NCBI GenBank assembly: GCA_003973385.1
Contig: QNYK01000079.1
Span: 62,001 to 126,000 of the forward strand
DNA: 64,000 nt
Direction of reading: 5' to 3'
Origin: Bacillota bacterium
Lineage (GTDB): Bacteria > Planctomycetota > UBA8108 > UBA1146
Part shown: one piece after another, positions 63,763 to 64,000 of the stretch
Position numbering within the stretch: the stretch's first letter is position 1
Layout: every line of letters starts with the position of its first letter
Notes under the pieces: model-generated
Told to the model about the DNA's origin: nothing
The model's input: the letters and a program-made list of their open reading frames with translations, nothing else
Databases searched by the model: none
Translations under genes and position numbers: made by a program

Positions 63763-64000
63763 ACATCCCCCTGACTCTGCTGCTGTCGGGACCATCATAC
63801 TCCAGAGCGTTCGCCGGCACAGTCCAGATCGATGGACTCGATGTCTGCAAGGTCTCGTTTGTTCTGCTTGCTGATGGCTTGCGCTTGGTAGACCATCTGC
63901 AGGGGGCATCGCGTCCCGCGAGCCAACAGGAGGGTTCTTGAGCACTGACGACCTGCTTCCGCGCAACCATACCCGCTCGATCAGGGTCGGGACCACAACG
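63763..64000. other. Unassigned terminal stretch
   Basis: About 240 bp to the window edge. On the minus strand one frame ends in DLADIESIDLDCAGERSGV and a TGA near 63800, which may be the C-terminus of a gene lying beyond the window, but too little is present to say. Confidence 0.3.

Noticed and set aside
63797-64000. A fourth possible UGA-interrupted frame (RP-TGA-SSGYGC) at the window end
   Set aside because: Only a few codons precede the TGA inside the window, there is no thioredoxin context and no good hairpin after it.

Overview
The window reads as a chromosomal segment of a planctomycete (Planctomycetota), and taxonomy is an inference. Supporting signs are four large secreted proteins ending in planctomycete-style dockerin/EF-hand modules (cores such as VNVADAVYLLGSLF), an elongation factor G of the mitochondrial EFG1-like (spd) type, a high-GC genome with frequent TTG/GTG starts, and a canonical mraY. 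No rRNA, tRNA, CRISPR array, insertion sequence or prophage was recognised.

Layout. 1-3 kb (minus): a CISM-type molybdopterin oxidoreductase, cut by the window edge, and its fused Fe-S/NrfD partner. 3.2-9.1 kb (plus): an AddB/AddA-like helicase-nuclease pair. 9.0-11.1 kb (minus): a secreted FG-GAP/calcium-repeat/dockerin protein. 11.3-23.7 kb (minus): a tightly coupled operon of seven exported amidohydrolase-fold proteins (eight domains), of which only one keeps the metal-binding HxH motif. 24.1-27.4 kb (plus): pdxS, pdxT and a divergent ketosynthase. 27.4-31.1 kb: a YciH/SUI1-like factor, an exported thioredoxin-like protein, and a NapH-like polyferredoxin with a TPR-like tail. 31.1-38.6 kb: an iron locus holding a DtxR-type regulator, a ferritin-like protein and an ABC-2 exporter in one operon, plus feoA, feoB, a FeoB-associated Cys-rich peptide and a UGA-interrupted TlpA-like gene. 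Two copies of a 16-bp palindrome (GTTTGG-N4-CCAAAC) lie upstream of dtxR/feoA and of feoB. 38.6-41 kb: a THUMP-like methyltransferase and an FAD oxidase. 41-51.4 kb: a P-domain/dockerin protein, a DUF4870 membrane protein, ileS and two further UGA-interrupted thioredoxin-fold genes. 51.7-56.9 kb: a degenerate vWA-like secreted protein, mraY, redoxin-like proteins and a thioredoxin-like 2Fe-2S ferredoxin. 57-64 kb: fusA, an aldehyde dehydrogenase, a PKD/cohesin-like/dockerin protein and a small membrane protein.

The two strongest unusual signals are as follows. (1) Three separate thioredoxin-fold genes (35032-36186, 44690-45274, 50004-51359) each have an in-frame TGA exactly at the first position of the redox CxxC (UGPC, ULGC, UGIC). 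Each is followed 10-24 nt later by a good hairpin with a short G/U-containing loop, as expected of bacterial selenoproteins. (2) The seven-gene operon of mostly metal-ligand-less amidohydrolases carries odd insertions: a Cys/His-rich knuckle, a beta-rich domain and long charged linkers. Together these suggest a non-catalytic or re-purposed exported protein system. The iron locus, with its shared operator and an ABC exporter beside a ferritin, is a third coherent unit.
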